DNA of 64,000 bases from positions 184,838 through 248,837 of the forward strand of contig NMRA01000042.1 in NCBI GenBank assembly GCA_002633005.1, given 5' to 3'. The notes under the pieces were generated by a model that ran no database searches, had not been told where the DNA came from, and saw only the letters and a list, made by a program, of their open reading frames with translations. Within the stretch, counting starts at the first letter, position 1. The number at the start of each line of letters is the position of its first letter. Source of the stretch: Phoronis australis. Lineage: Eukaryota; Phoronida; Phoronidae. The translations under genes were made by a program, and so were the position numbers. Of this stretch, positions 36,085 through 48,600 are shown piece after piece.

Positions 36085-36604
36085 AAAATGAGACATCATG
36101 TCCGGATCTAGTCTCAGTGATGGTCGTGATGATCATCTCACAAGAGATGCTGGTGTGGTTCCGGAGTCTCTCACCATCAACATCCCTGTGTCTCCAAGAG
36201 ACTCCCTCTCATCTGTAGATTTAGAGTCACCAAGAAGTCGACCAGTGACTCCTACAAGCCCCGTCAATGTGGATGGTGATGAAGTGTTTCAGTACTCATC
36301 AAGGCCGAGGACTCCTCGGGAGCGACAGGCTGCTCTTACGGTGTCATTTCAACTCATAAACCATGACACCTTGTCCACTGACATTTACAACATTCCAGTG
36401 TTTGAGAATACCATCCTGGCTGAGGTTGGACGCACTCTACTCAAGAAGTTTGGCAAAAACAGTGACCTGGTATTTCTGTCTGGGGATGAAGAAGTTCCTT
36501 TCAATAGTGAACTGAAAGTCGTGAAAATTTTGCCAAAACTGCCCATTGACGATGTGAAGTTGCTCAATCCAACTTTTCGTTTCTCAGGAATACACTATGC
36601 CAAG
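36085..36604 (+). CDS. Ankyrin/filamin gene, exon 1 found (contains start codon at 36098)
   Basis: Acceptor TTCTAG at 36079-36084. An in-frame TGA four codons before ATG 36098 supports this start, so 5' untranslated sequence is spliced on upstream. The leader is Ser/Pro/Asp-rich (SPRSRPVTPTSPVN), with SP/TP sites of the kind phosphorylated by proline-directed kinases. A folded segment follows: AALTVSFQLINHDTLSTDIY through FRFSGIHYAK. The donor AAG|GTTGGT is weak, but phase 0 matches the next exon. Coding starts at 36098. Confidence 0.82.
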
Positions 36605-39600
36605 GTTGGTTTTTGAAATTCACAAAACATGATTTTGATTGTGCACTCACTGAATCAGTGTGATAGCACATAATGAGTGATAACACACACTAAGTGTGAG
36701 TGTGATAGCACCCACTGAGTGTGATAGCACCCACTGAGTGAGATAGCACCCACTGAGTGCGATAGCTCCCTCTGAGTGTGATAATACCCATTGAGTGTTA
36801 TAGCACCCACTGAGTGTATTAGCACCTTCTCAGTTTGATAACTCCAACGGAGTGTGATAGCTCCCTCTGAGTGTGATAGCACCCACTGAGTGTGATAGCT
36901 CCTTTTGAGTGTGATAGCACTCACTGAGTGTGATGGCATCCACTGAGTGTGATAGCACCCACTGAGTGTGATGGCACCCTCTGAGTTTGATAGCACCCAC
37001 TGAGTGTGATAGCACCCACTGAGTGTGATGGCACCCTCTGAGTTTGATAGCACCCACTGAGTGTGATAGCACCCACTGAGTGTGATGGCACCCTCTGAGT
37101 TTGATAGCACCCACTGAGTGTGATAGCACCCACTGAGTGCGATAGCTCCCTCTGAGTGTGATAGCACCCACTAATGTTATAGCACCCACTGAGTGTGATA
37201 GCTCTCTCTCAGTATGATAGCACCCACTGAGTGTTACAGCAGCCACTGAGGGTATTAGCACCTTCTGAGTTTGATAACTCCCACTGAGTATGATAGCACC
37301 CACTGAGTGTGTTAGCTCTCTCTGAGTTTGATAGCACCCACTGAGTGTGATAGCTCCCACTGAGTGTGATAGCACCCACTGAGTAGGATAGCGCCCACTG
37401 AGTGTGATAGCACCTACTGAGTGTGATAACTCCCTCTGATTGTGATAGCACCCACTGAGTGTGATAGCACCCTCTGAGTGTGATAGCACCCACCCATTTA
37501 ATTTTTCTTTGACTTTGTAGCTCCATGTTGTTAAAGACTTGTGTCGAGAAAAGGCCGTCTGTGCTGGCGTGATTTATTGCTGCTCCAAGGGATTTTCCAA
37601 AAGTATAACCACATCTGAAGGGTTTTCATTTATACTGTTCAACCATTTAGGGATACAGTGTAAGTATTTGTGCGAAGGATGTATTTTTTACAGCTGACTG
37701 GTTGCATCTAATTCTTGTCACTATTTGATATTTTGAGTGTGGAATCACATAGTCATGCGTTTCTATGCACCTAAAGTGGCACGCTGCATGAAATTCAAGT
37801 TTTATTTTTGTTGATTTTTGTGCTTTTACAGCTTCCTAATCATGTCTGTGACTGTAGTCTTTTCAAAGAAAATGGAGGTTTGATTCATTAGTGTCCATTC
37901 TCTATTGTAATTTACCAAAATTTCTTAAGGTTCATGGAACACATTCTTTTGGAATTTGATCATTGCATTTCAAATGCGCATACTGCAAACATGATGTCCA
38001 CTTTGGGCTTCAAACTCAACTTCTTGCCAGATGAGCACTCAATGCAGCCTCGGCTAACATGGATTATACATTCATTTGTATGAGAGACATCACTAACTTC
38101 CTCTGAATTGTGAGGACCCTGTTACACCAGGGTTGTTCTCTGTACGATATCGAAAATGGGATAAACCTGATTGAGAACTGAGGCAATGTGAGAGAGAACC
38201 CAGTCAAGATTACTTCTGTGTGCAGGGCAAGCCTCGGGATTTTGACCAAATTTCATAAACCTGTGACTCGTGTGTAGGATTCTCTATTTATAAACTTTTC
38301 TCCACAGATTTTAGGAATTGTTTTTAAAATGTTCCACTTTTGCAAATGAGATTATCAAAAACGGGACTTTTATGATTTTTGTGAAGAAAGTCACAAGTTG
38401 CTCAAGATAAAAACAAAATGATAATTTTGAGCACTGTCACGGCAGTTTTGGAATTATATCAAACAAAATTTAGTCAATGCTACTGATACCAGTGTTTTTC
38501 AATGAGTGCTCCATAAAAGTTTCTTTTTCTAAATTCTGCTGTAAAAACTTGACCCAATCAATTGCAGATTGGAATAGCGTCAAAAATCAAATTCTACAGG
38601 CATTCCACTTTTAGAAAAAATATACTTTTGCTGAATTGAATTTTATTATAGTTTTGTAGTTATTTAGCTGAATTTACAGACTTTGTTGTTGATTAAGTTC
38701 TCATAACCTTAACTTCACTCATAGATGTTTTCATAAATTAAAAGTTATTTTTACATTGTAATTGTTGTAAATGGTTTTAACACTTTCAATTTCAGGTGGA
38801 TCGTCATCACAATTACACGAAGCTGCAGCATATGGAAAAATAAATGTTGTAGAAGACTACCTGCATAGTATTCCACCAGATGTCTCTGTTGAACTGCTTC
38901 AAGACTACCGCAAAGCCACACCTCTCCACTACAGTGCTCAGAATGGTCACTTAGAGGTTTGTGGGAAAATTGTCGAAACATTTGGTGCTCACATACTGGA
39001 CTGTCTAGACTTGAATGGTCGGACAGCTCTTCATGTTGCACTCTACTGGAAGCGGTATGATGTAGTTAGCTATCTGTTACAGTTTAAGCAAAGTTACACT
39101 CATAAACAATTGGATAAAGTTGGATACTCGTGCTTGGATCTGTTCAAAGGTCTTAAGGAGGAAGCTCGCAAGAAGATACTACACGAACTAGATGCAGAAT
39201 CTCTTGAAAAATCGTTTCAAAAGTTTTCTTTGCATCAAGCAGTTCTACTTGGGTCTTGTGAGTTGACACGAAAGTTCTGCATGAAGTTGACTCCTGAAGA
39301 ACTAACTTTTAAGGTACCCAAATCTTGTGGTCGATCAATTCTGCATGTGGCTGCTGCAAAATGTGACCTTGGCATTGTCCGTCTGCTTATTGAAGCTGGC
39401 TGTGATGTAGGTGCTATGGATGACATGGGTTGGCTGCCTTTACACTATGCTTGTGCTGATGGAAATGTTGTTGTTTTACCGTCTTTGCTGAGAGGTGGAC
39501 TAAAAAGCGATTGCCTGAATCATGCTCTACATCTATCGCTGCACAAGCGACACAAAGATATTGTGAGAATTATCATACAGGCCTGCCCTGACATTCAACT

Positions 39601-42600
39601 GACTGATGAAGTCAAGCATATGATATGGGATTGCATTAAGAATCTTGATGAGTGTGATAAAGAAATTGTGACCAATCTCAGACGAGATGCCACCATTCAC
39701 GACAGATTGCTTTTGGAGATTTGCAGAGATGAGTCTCAAGTGGATTTATTAAAAACTCTAATTGACAAGAGCCTGGTCAAAGTCAGTTGTCAAGATTTCA
39801 TGGGAAGGACTGCTCTGCATGAGTCGTGCCAGAGTGTGAACGTGAAAGCAGTTGCTTTATTGTTGCTATGCTCTGATGTTGATGTAAATGCTGTTGATTG
39901 GCGATACTCAACACCACTTCACTATGCGTGCATTAAAGGCAACACTGAAGTAGTGTCAGCTCTATTGCAACATCCAAAGATTGCTGTGAATGCTGTGAAC
40001 GTGTTGGGGAAAACTCCTGTTCTTGAAGCATTGTATCATGGTCAAGTAGACGTTGCACTACTGACTTTGTCGTGGCTGGATGATGCAGGTCTTGGGCAAT
40101 GTGATATATATGGCAGAAATGTGCTGTCATTTACACATCTGTTTAATAAAACTATCACTGATGAACTTGTAGCTAAGAACATTGCTTTGAAGCCATTCAG
40201 CGGGAAGTCTCATTCCAGCTCTGAATTTGACACGGGTGCGTTGAGCTTGTGGAGACCACCAAGCGAAAAATTTCCACTTTCATATACATTTCACTACCTC
40301 AATCAATATCGGGTGGACAAGAAGAAATTTACCTGTCCTGGGTGTAAATTGGAAGTTCCATATGCGAAAGCAAAGTTTTGGTTACGATACCATGTTTGCA
40401 CTGGTGATAACCTACCACCTGTTTCAAGTGATACAGTTTCTTCAGTATCACAGGCTTGTGAAACATTCGAGGACATTGCACTGACAAATGCTTGTTCTAC
40501 TGCTGTGCGATGGCTGTTCAATCGTCAACAAGAAGAACCGTAAGTTGTTTTCTTAAGTTCCGGATGTTAATCTTCAAATCTATCTGGATATTTTGGATAG
40601 ATCCCCCCCCCATGTGTTGTTTTTCTTGTTTGAAATGTGTTGCATTAAGAGAAACTCTAGCCATTCTGTGTTTACTTAATACGAGTTCTTGTTTCAAGAA
40701 TTCAATTTTAAGTTTCTGAAGGGAAGATCAAAATCTCTTCAGCTTGTTTGGATCGTGATTCATAATAAATTATGCCTTTTATGCATCTACAAAATATCTT
40801 ATGGTTGCAAATAGTCAGTCAGCATACCATTTAGTGCCACCTTTGCTTGTCCTTCAGTTTTCTCAAACTACTCAACGAATCGTGATGAAACTTGGCATTA
40901 AGTTATGTTGCGGTAGACACTGGTACCAGTCGATTTTTGAAGAGATTAAATTGTTGTGGCACTCCCTGATGGCCATTTTACTTTTTGGCATGAAATACTT
41001 TGTCTGTGAATTTTTGGCAAAATGAATTTATGAATTTTGACAAAAGTTTAGTAAGATGTTTATAGCATGGATGCGTTGGCAGGTATTGATTTTAAGATGG
41101 ATTTGTGTGTTTTGTAATTTCTTGTACATCAATATTTGGCAAAACTGGAATTTTAGCAAAACTTGACTCAACAGGCGTCATTTTAGAAAAATGTAGGTAT
41201 GGATAAATTGACCCACACGATTATGGGCTAATAGGGAGAACCTATAGGCCATGTTTTTTGTCCTTTTTTTGCTTCTAATTTTAATGAGCCTCTTGGTCCA
41301 AGTTGTGACAATAAATTGCTCAAGTGTATGTCGTGGGAATGCAATCTGTCACCATTTGATTTTAATCAGGATTTCTGTTGGCCATTTTTCGCCTGTAAAC
41401 TTTGTGTCAAATTTGATGGAACTTGGCATAAAGATGGATGGAGGCAGGCATCAGTTGATTTTCAGGCAGATTCAAATTCTCTGGCATCCCATGTTGACCA
41501 TTTTAGTTTTTGAGATGGTATTACTTATCCATTGATAATTGTCAAAAACTGATTTTAATGAAACTTGGTTTGACACAAGAGTTTGTGGCTGGGATGTGCC
41601 AGAACCTGTTGATTTCCAGTTTTAACCTAAGTAGTCTATACTGTCTGGCAGTCCAAATTTTGCAATTCAAACGATTAGAGAACTTCTTGTCAAAATAACT
41701 TTCACGAGGCATTGTCTCCCCTGGTTGAATGACATATTAATACATGGGACCGATGCAGTGAGCACAAGTTTCACAAGAAAAAACAATAATGATAAAAAGC
41801 CTCAAAATACTTCAACACTGTGTTGATTTCTATTATTAGGTGATTTGAGTTTGTTGAGCATGACACTGAATGCATGACATGTATTAGGTTAACCATAAAA
41901 TGACTTGTGACCCTGCCACACATGTCATTAGGGTCACTTACCCTTCAGAGTTGAACAAAGTCAAGCTTCAGCTCTTAAAACTTTCAGGAAACATACATTT
42001 CTTGAAAGAAATATTTGTGGTAAAGTAAATTATATGTTAGAAATTTGGGCTTTATAGGACCATTCCGGGTTACACAGCAACACTCGAATCTCGCTGTATT
42101 TACCCACAATGTCATAAACATCCTTCAGGCATGTTTGTTCTTCATTTTCAATGCCACTGGAGTTTCGCGTGTTACTTGTTGTTGTGTGATTCTTTAAAGG
42201 TTTTTCTCGGTTGCATTACTCTGTTCGTCCTTCCAATGCTAATGAAGTATTACTGCTGTGCTGTGGGCAGCAACTCCGATGTGCAAAAGTTTGATAAACT
42301 GGACAAATACCTGTGGATGCGTGATGTGAGAATCTTTACCTTTCCGGCATCAAGGAGAGACACGAAAATGTGCCTGATTTCCAAAACGAGGTCACGATAC
42401 TGTCTTATCTCCGGAACAAAGGAGAGTTCGTTCGCCTTGTAATCTGGGATGGCTCTATTGAAAATGCTCAAATGTTAGGGTGGTGCCTTAGCTGAGCATT
42501 GAGCACTAAGACTCAAAGTAGTGGGTGGATGCTTATGGGAGCATGGGTGTTAGTCGGAATGTGTTTGGTTTACATTACATGAGATAATAAACACTCCTGG

Positions 42601-45600
42601 AGGCGTTTATGGTGCAGTTGTGGGTGGATTTCAACACTTTGAGTTGGATTTGTTAATACAGATGTTTTGTGTGGTTACAGAAGTAATTGTGGTCATTAGT
42701 TGTATCTTTTTTACAGTGTGGTTGAGCAACGACAACGTCGTCAGCCTAGATTGGGGCCTCCCTTCAAGAACAATCGTATATCAGATGTTGTAAGCCCACT
42801 CCACTCTGTTGTGCAGAATGGCAGTCCAAAGTTTATAAAACTACTTTGTTGTCGTGAAGAATATCTACGCATGGAGGATGAACATGGAAGAAACTGTTTA
42901 GAGTTGGCAATTGATATGTTGAAACCAGCCATGGTGAAGGCTATCCTTGCTCAAACTAAACATAATGCTGTGTTCCCAAAGTTAACCGAAGGTGTTGTGC
43001 TGCGTTCTTTGAAAGGGCATGCTTGGTCATATACGGAACAAGAAAAAAGGTACAAAATTTTTGTTCATCTTGTTGATGCTGGTTGTGATGTGAATGAAGA
43101 GAGAGAGACACAGCCTTGCAGGTGCGTAAGGAATAAGCCACACGATACCCATTTGTGCTGCTGCCGTTATGAAACTGCAGTATCTGTTGCTGTTAGGAGT
43201 AATTTGATGAAGTGTTTAGACAAGTTGCTTGAGGCTGGAGCTGTCATTGATAACACCAAGAAGATGTGTGCATTACATGAGGGCATTCGAGCAGGTCGTG
43301 TTGAGATGCTAGAGAAACTTATGGGGAAGGTTATTCCAACTCTTTGTGCAAACACTGCTGAATGTAAAATCTTGGTCGATATAGCATGTTTGTCACCACA
43401 CAAAGGTTTAGCTTTGTTTAAACTTTTGGTTGCAAAGTTTCCCTGTATTCTTTCTGAGAAAGAGGTCGATAATCCTTTGGTTTCAGTAACCAAATCGTCT
43501 GAATATCTTCATGCCAGGTGCCTACAACAGATCACCTCAGTAGATAATGAAGATAAGGGGGAAAGTTCTGTGGTTTCAGCTGTTGAAAATTCAACAGATC
43601 CTGTTGATGCTACATGTCCACGACAGGTGACCACAGAAGGAGATGATAAAGAAAATACTGTACTTTCAAACTGTGAATCATCGACTCAGTCTGATATCAT
43701 TAAAATGCAACAGAACACCATACTAGAAAAGGTTCTGTTGTCTGGACCCATGGTCAGCAATAGAACTGACCGTGTGTGCCTAATGTCAGACACTGTACGC
43801 GACATTGCTGTTTATCTGATTCAGTCTGAATGTCATCTGGGAGAGGTTTTCTTAGGTGGCCCTCATAAGTGCACTGTGCATGCTGGCTGTGCAGCCCTGT
43901 TGGCAGCAGTGAAGAAGCAGCAGTGGAATGTAGTTGGGGAATTGTTCAAACGAAAGGTAGCTCACCAGTTTTGGGAGTGCTGTGCTAGTATTGGAGGCAA
44001 GCTGTCCATCTCATCTTCATCGTGTCAGTGTTCTGTACGGATCGGTGCTGATGTCAGAGAAATCTTGAGGATGATGGTGAGAGGCTCGGCTCCTCAAGAG
44101 TTGGTAATGGAGTTACTATTAAGTGCAACAAAGTTGTCGAGGAGTACTATTTGTAGTGAGAAAGCAGATAATGACATGCATTCTGTTAAGTTCGATGGAG
44201 CTGAGTGTGAACTACAGCTAAGTAAGGCTGACTTTCCAAACTGGCAAAGGTTTATATTTGTTGCGAATATCATTGAGGATTGTTATAAAATGTCTCCATT
44301 AATTGCGGCTAGTAATCCATCGTCTATTGGAGCTCTCACAGCATTGTTTAAGTTCTACATTGGCATCCCTGTAGTGACTGAAGCCATGCTGAATATTCTG
44401 GAGAATATCAAAGCTACTGTTGTATTTCTATCCCACAAGACCAAAGAGCCAACCCAGGAAGCTGTATATTTCGTAACCACGTCCTTCCACATTGCTCATA
44501 CCAGTATGGCTGCAAAGCGGCCGCTATTTCACGAAGCATGTAAAGATGACCATGTTGTGCTTGTGAAACATTTGCAAGTTCTGTATGGAGAAGTGGGTTT
44601 GAAGTTTGAAGTACCAGGTGTTGAAGATCCATTGGAGCTTGCAGCACTTTATGGAAATGCTGAAGTCATTCAAGTACTGCTTGCTAGCTGCAGCTTGTCA
44701 ACAGAAGCAAAACATAATGCCTTATCAGCATGTTGTGGATTTGCTATTGCCAACACTTACGTCAGAGATCATGGTAAAGTTATTTTAGTTGTTTTCTTAG
44801 TTTTCATTTCGTAACAATTTCAGAGCAGTTCAATTGTAGTTGTGTTAAACTGGTAAATTACCATACATTTCTTCAAACATCTCTTCAGGATCGAAGCAGT
44901 CAGTCCTAAATGTTGTTAGTCTTTCTACTCCATTCTCCCTTATGTCTAACCATAATCGGGTCTTTTTGCTTCCTTAGAGGGACCAGCTCAATATAGTTGC
45001 ATTGTCTCTTAAGTTAGTAGTTGGTTTTCAAGATCTAGTCAAAGAGCAATACGTCATTTCTTCTTTTTCTCAACATGCTGATTCAAATTCAAAATGAAGT
45101 TTAGTGTTAACTGTTTTCAAAACTTACAGATAACTCTAGTGAGAGAAGTGATCGAAAGTGGTTAAGAAAGCTGAGATGCAGACGTTACAAAGACTATATT
45201 GCCAAGAAATATGACGAGAGAGAGAAGATTGTTCAGATGCTTGTAACGTAAGAGATAATGATATTGTGATTGACACGTTGATGTGTTCCATTTTTACGCG
45301 CCCATGTAAACATATAATGTGAATGGATATTGCCATCACATCTGTTTGGCCTCGTCCAGCATCTGATACTGTATCTCCTTTGCGGGATCTTGATGAACTT
45401 TGGCAATTTGTATTTTTTATTTGTTTTAATGAAACTCAACAGCTGCACATTTTCACCGATTTTTGAACTACACCCATAAGAGACAGTATTAGGTCAAAAT
45501 TATAGAGGTATTACTCACTGTGGAGGGAGCTTTTTTAGTTCACTCCTTATGGCATAACTGTTTACAATGTACCAAGTAGGCATTTATCAAGGCACTGCTT

Positions 45601-48600
45601 TGCTTGACATGTAGTCTCTTAAGATTGGCCAGCCACCCAGTTGGAGAATTGCCCATTCATCCTCCACATTCTCCACTTATGAAAATCATTATTTTGTCAG
45701 AAGCAGTGTACCCATTATCATAAACTGCTACTATTTTACAAATATTTATTTCACAACAAACAACATTTTTGTTACAAAGCATGTATTGTTTTTACCCAAT
45801 CATAAAAAGTAGTGCAGTTGGCCTGATACACATTGCATCAGACATGCACAGGCCACTCAATCTGGCCCATTGCACCAAAAATCTAAAACCATTTTTCATT
45901 TATTAACACAATGCACAAATTAAGACTGAGTTGAAGACCTAGTATAGAGACCAGTGTGATTGGAACCTATCATCTTGTTAGCATCAGGCAGACACTGAAA
46001 CCAATAGGCCACACTACCTCCTCAGTCATACTGTAGACACTCAAACCAATAGGCCACACTGCCTCCTCAGTCATACTGTACAGACAGTTTTGATACATTG
46101 TACGCTACCAGTCATCAACTTTATTGTACTGCCTGTCAGAGACTTAGTGCATTGTCCGTAACTGTCACTTGAATTTTGTTTTTGAGAGCAGAACACTCTT
46201 AGCAAAAACACGTTTAGTTTGTGAGGACGACTAGCTACCATTTCTCACATCAACATTTTTGTCCAGCATAGCTTAATCATGTCAAATGATAAGTGAATTG
46301 CCATATTTCAGAACATGCAAAGACATAATCAATGATTACCATAATTTCTATGGCCCGCCTTTATTTGGAGCATGTTGCAGTGGAATGACATCTGTTGTCA
46401 AGAATCTCCTCAAGCATGGTGCTCAGCCATTGGTCAGCTTTAAGAACAAGTAAGTGAATAAATGGTATTTTGCATTGAGCATCAAAGCAAGGAAAGACTT
46501 CTTTTAGTAGTCAGCATCATGGTAAGAAGAGTGCAGTGAAAAATCAAAATCTTGTCTTTGTCTGAATTAATTGGGAAACGGAATTCTTTCTATGTCATTT
46601 TAGTTACAACTTCATAAAGCAATTTTAACACAAACCAAGTAGTTTAATAAAATGATACATTTGCATCAAGACATCAATTTTGTTAAAAACGAACAAAATT
46701 TTGTGTAAATTAAATTTTGAATTTCTAGTGTTGATCCAGCAGAATAGCCACCACAGTAGAATGGCACGTATTGTTTTGCAGTTTGTGGTGACAGAAAAAC
46801 AAAATAAAACCCATAAAATCTGTGTATTTTATTAGTGGTGTGTATCATTCTTTTGATGAAACTCATGCACTCACAGAAACCAAGGAGAGGTCATCTAAAG
46901 AGCAAGCACACTTATAATCTTGAAACAACAGTTTTTCATATTATTTCCCTATGTTTTAATGAGCTACAAATATTTGTGTTAATGAAGTGCTTTGTTAACT
47001 GTATGGAAAAAATGTGGATGACAAGCAAAAATTCCTTTTTCCTTTATTTTTTATTAAAATATAAGCATTTTTGAGTTCAATACTACATCTGCCCTCAAAC
47101 AATGGAACATTGTAGCCATTCAGACTAATGTTAGAACACTTTGAAAAGTGAAGAAAAATGTATTTTGGCAATATTTTGTCCGAAATGGGTGCGATTTCAT
47201 ATTAATCACTTCTTTGCTGAATACTGGCATCTAGGTAAATTACTAGGTATAAATTTTAGGTCTTTTTATTTGTAATGTCTAATGCCAGTTGTGACTGATA
47301 ACCTTTTGTTTTGAAGACTTTAATTTAAACGAGTAATCTTGCTCCTGAGTCAATAAATAACGCAGATATTGCAATTCAAAGTGTGAGTGCACATTTTGGG
47401 ACACCCTGTATTTACCTCATCTTCTAAAGAGCAGTGATGTCCAGGTTTTCATCACTCCTCCACTTCAAGAAAATCTCCTATAATTGTAAATTTCTGATTT
47501 TACTATCAATGGTTGTTCTTAAAAATGGTTGTCTTTGAAAAGTGGTAAGAAACTCCTTGGAGCAAAAGATAAGACGATTGTCAGAGGAAGGGAGTCCCAT
47601 CATTAGATGTTTCAGCCTTTAAACTTCCTGACATCTTCTAGGACCCTGGCCACATCGGGGTCATGATGTCCGTCTATCTTTTTTGTCCCATGGGGGGAAT
47701 CGAACCTGTGCCATCATAGTTGCTGGTGCTTCTCATGATCTTGTAGCCTATGGATTTGACCACTCGGCCACTGCGCCTCTGGAAATAAGTGTGATTTACT
47801 CCTTATATGGTAGAGCTTTATTTTATACCAAATCCAACATGATGCATTTTCTGTTATACACGCCATATCTTTAGCAACTTTGCGGATCCTTCTGCCACAA
47901 AAGCCAAGACTCTTGAAGAACGAGTACGTGGATGCAGCCATGAAACCTCTGGCCCCTGTCTCAACTGCGAAGATTGAAGTACTAGTTCCTTTGTTTCTGA
48001 GATTGTTTACAAGTCCTTGGCCATCTTGTATTCGTGTTGCTCTTCTAGAAAATTTCCTATAATTGTAAATTTCTGATTTTACTGTGGTTGTTCTTAAAAA
48101 TGGTTGTCTTTGAAAACAAGTATTTGATATCTTTATTAATTTCATCTTTTTAAGGTGTGCCATGGAGGTAGCGATGAAAGAGGGGCACTTTGAAACTGCT
48201 TCTGTTGTTCTAGAGGAGTGTAGAGACAAGGCAGTGATCATGCCAGGTAAGCTAGTGCCGGGAAATTATATTTGTCTCACAAGAGATGTTTATTGTAAGA
48301 TAAAGTAATAATAATGTACAAAACTAATAGTGTATTTTTCTAACATAAAGATCGGCGACACAAAAACGTCAGATGCTGAAAGCACCCCCCATTCCTATTA
48401 GTTTTGTACATTATTACTTTATCTTACTATAAACTCCTCTGACAACCACATTCTATTTTCCTTTATTATCGAACTTTGCTTGAATCATCGCATCAGTAAA
48501 ATATTGTCCTATAAAAAGGTTACTGTCACTTCCTGCTATGTGTCTTGTCTCGTTACTGACCAGAATGTAGTCTGTGTTAGAATTCGAATGAGGCATGAAT

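Noticed and set aside
36655-37526. Minus-strand reading frames of 70-219 codons with repeating HSVGAITLSGCY
   Set aside because: They are translations of the 19/57-bp satellite, whose period is divisible by three at the 57-bp level. There is no splice context and all frames are open.
47690-47778. Functional tRNA gene on the minus strand
   Set aside because: A and B boxes are good, but no full cloverleaf or acceptor stem pairs; more likely a SINE head.
47880-48062. Plus-strand 60-codon frame RILLPQKPRLLKNEYVDAAM
   Set aside because: Looks somewhat protein-like but lies within the direct-repeat/SINE unit, does not join the host gene's phase, and matches no family I know.
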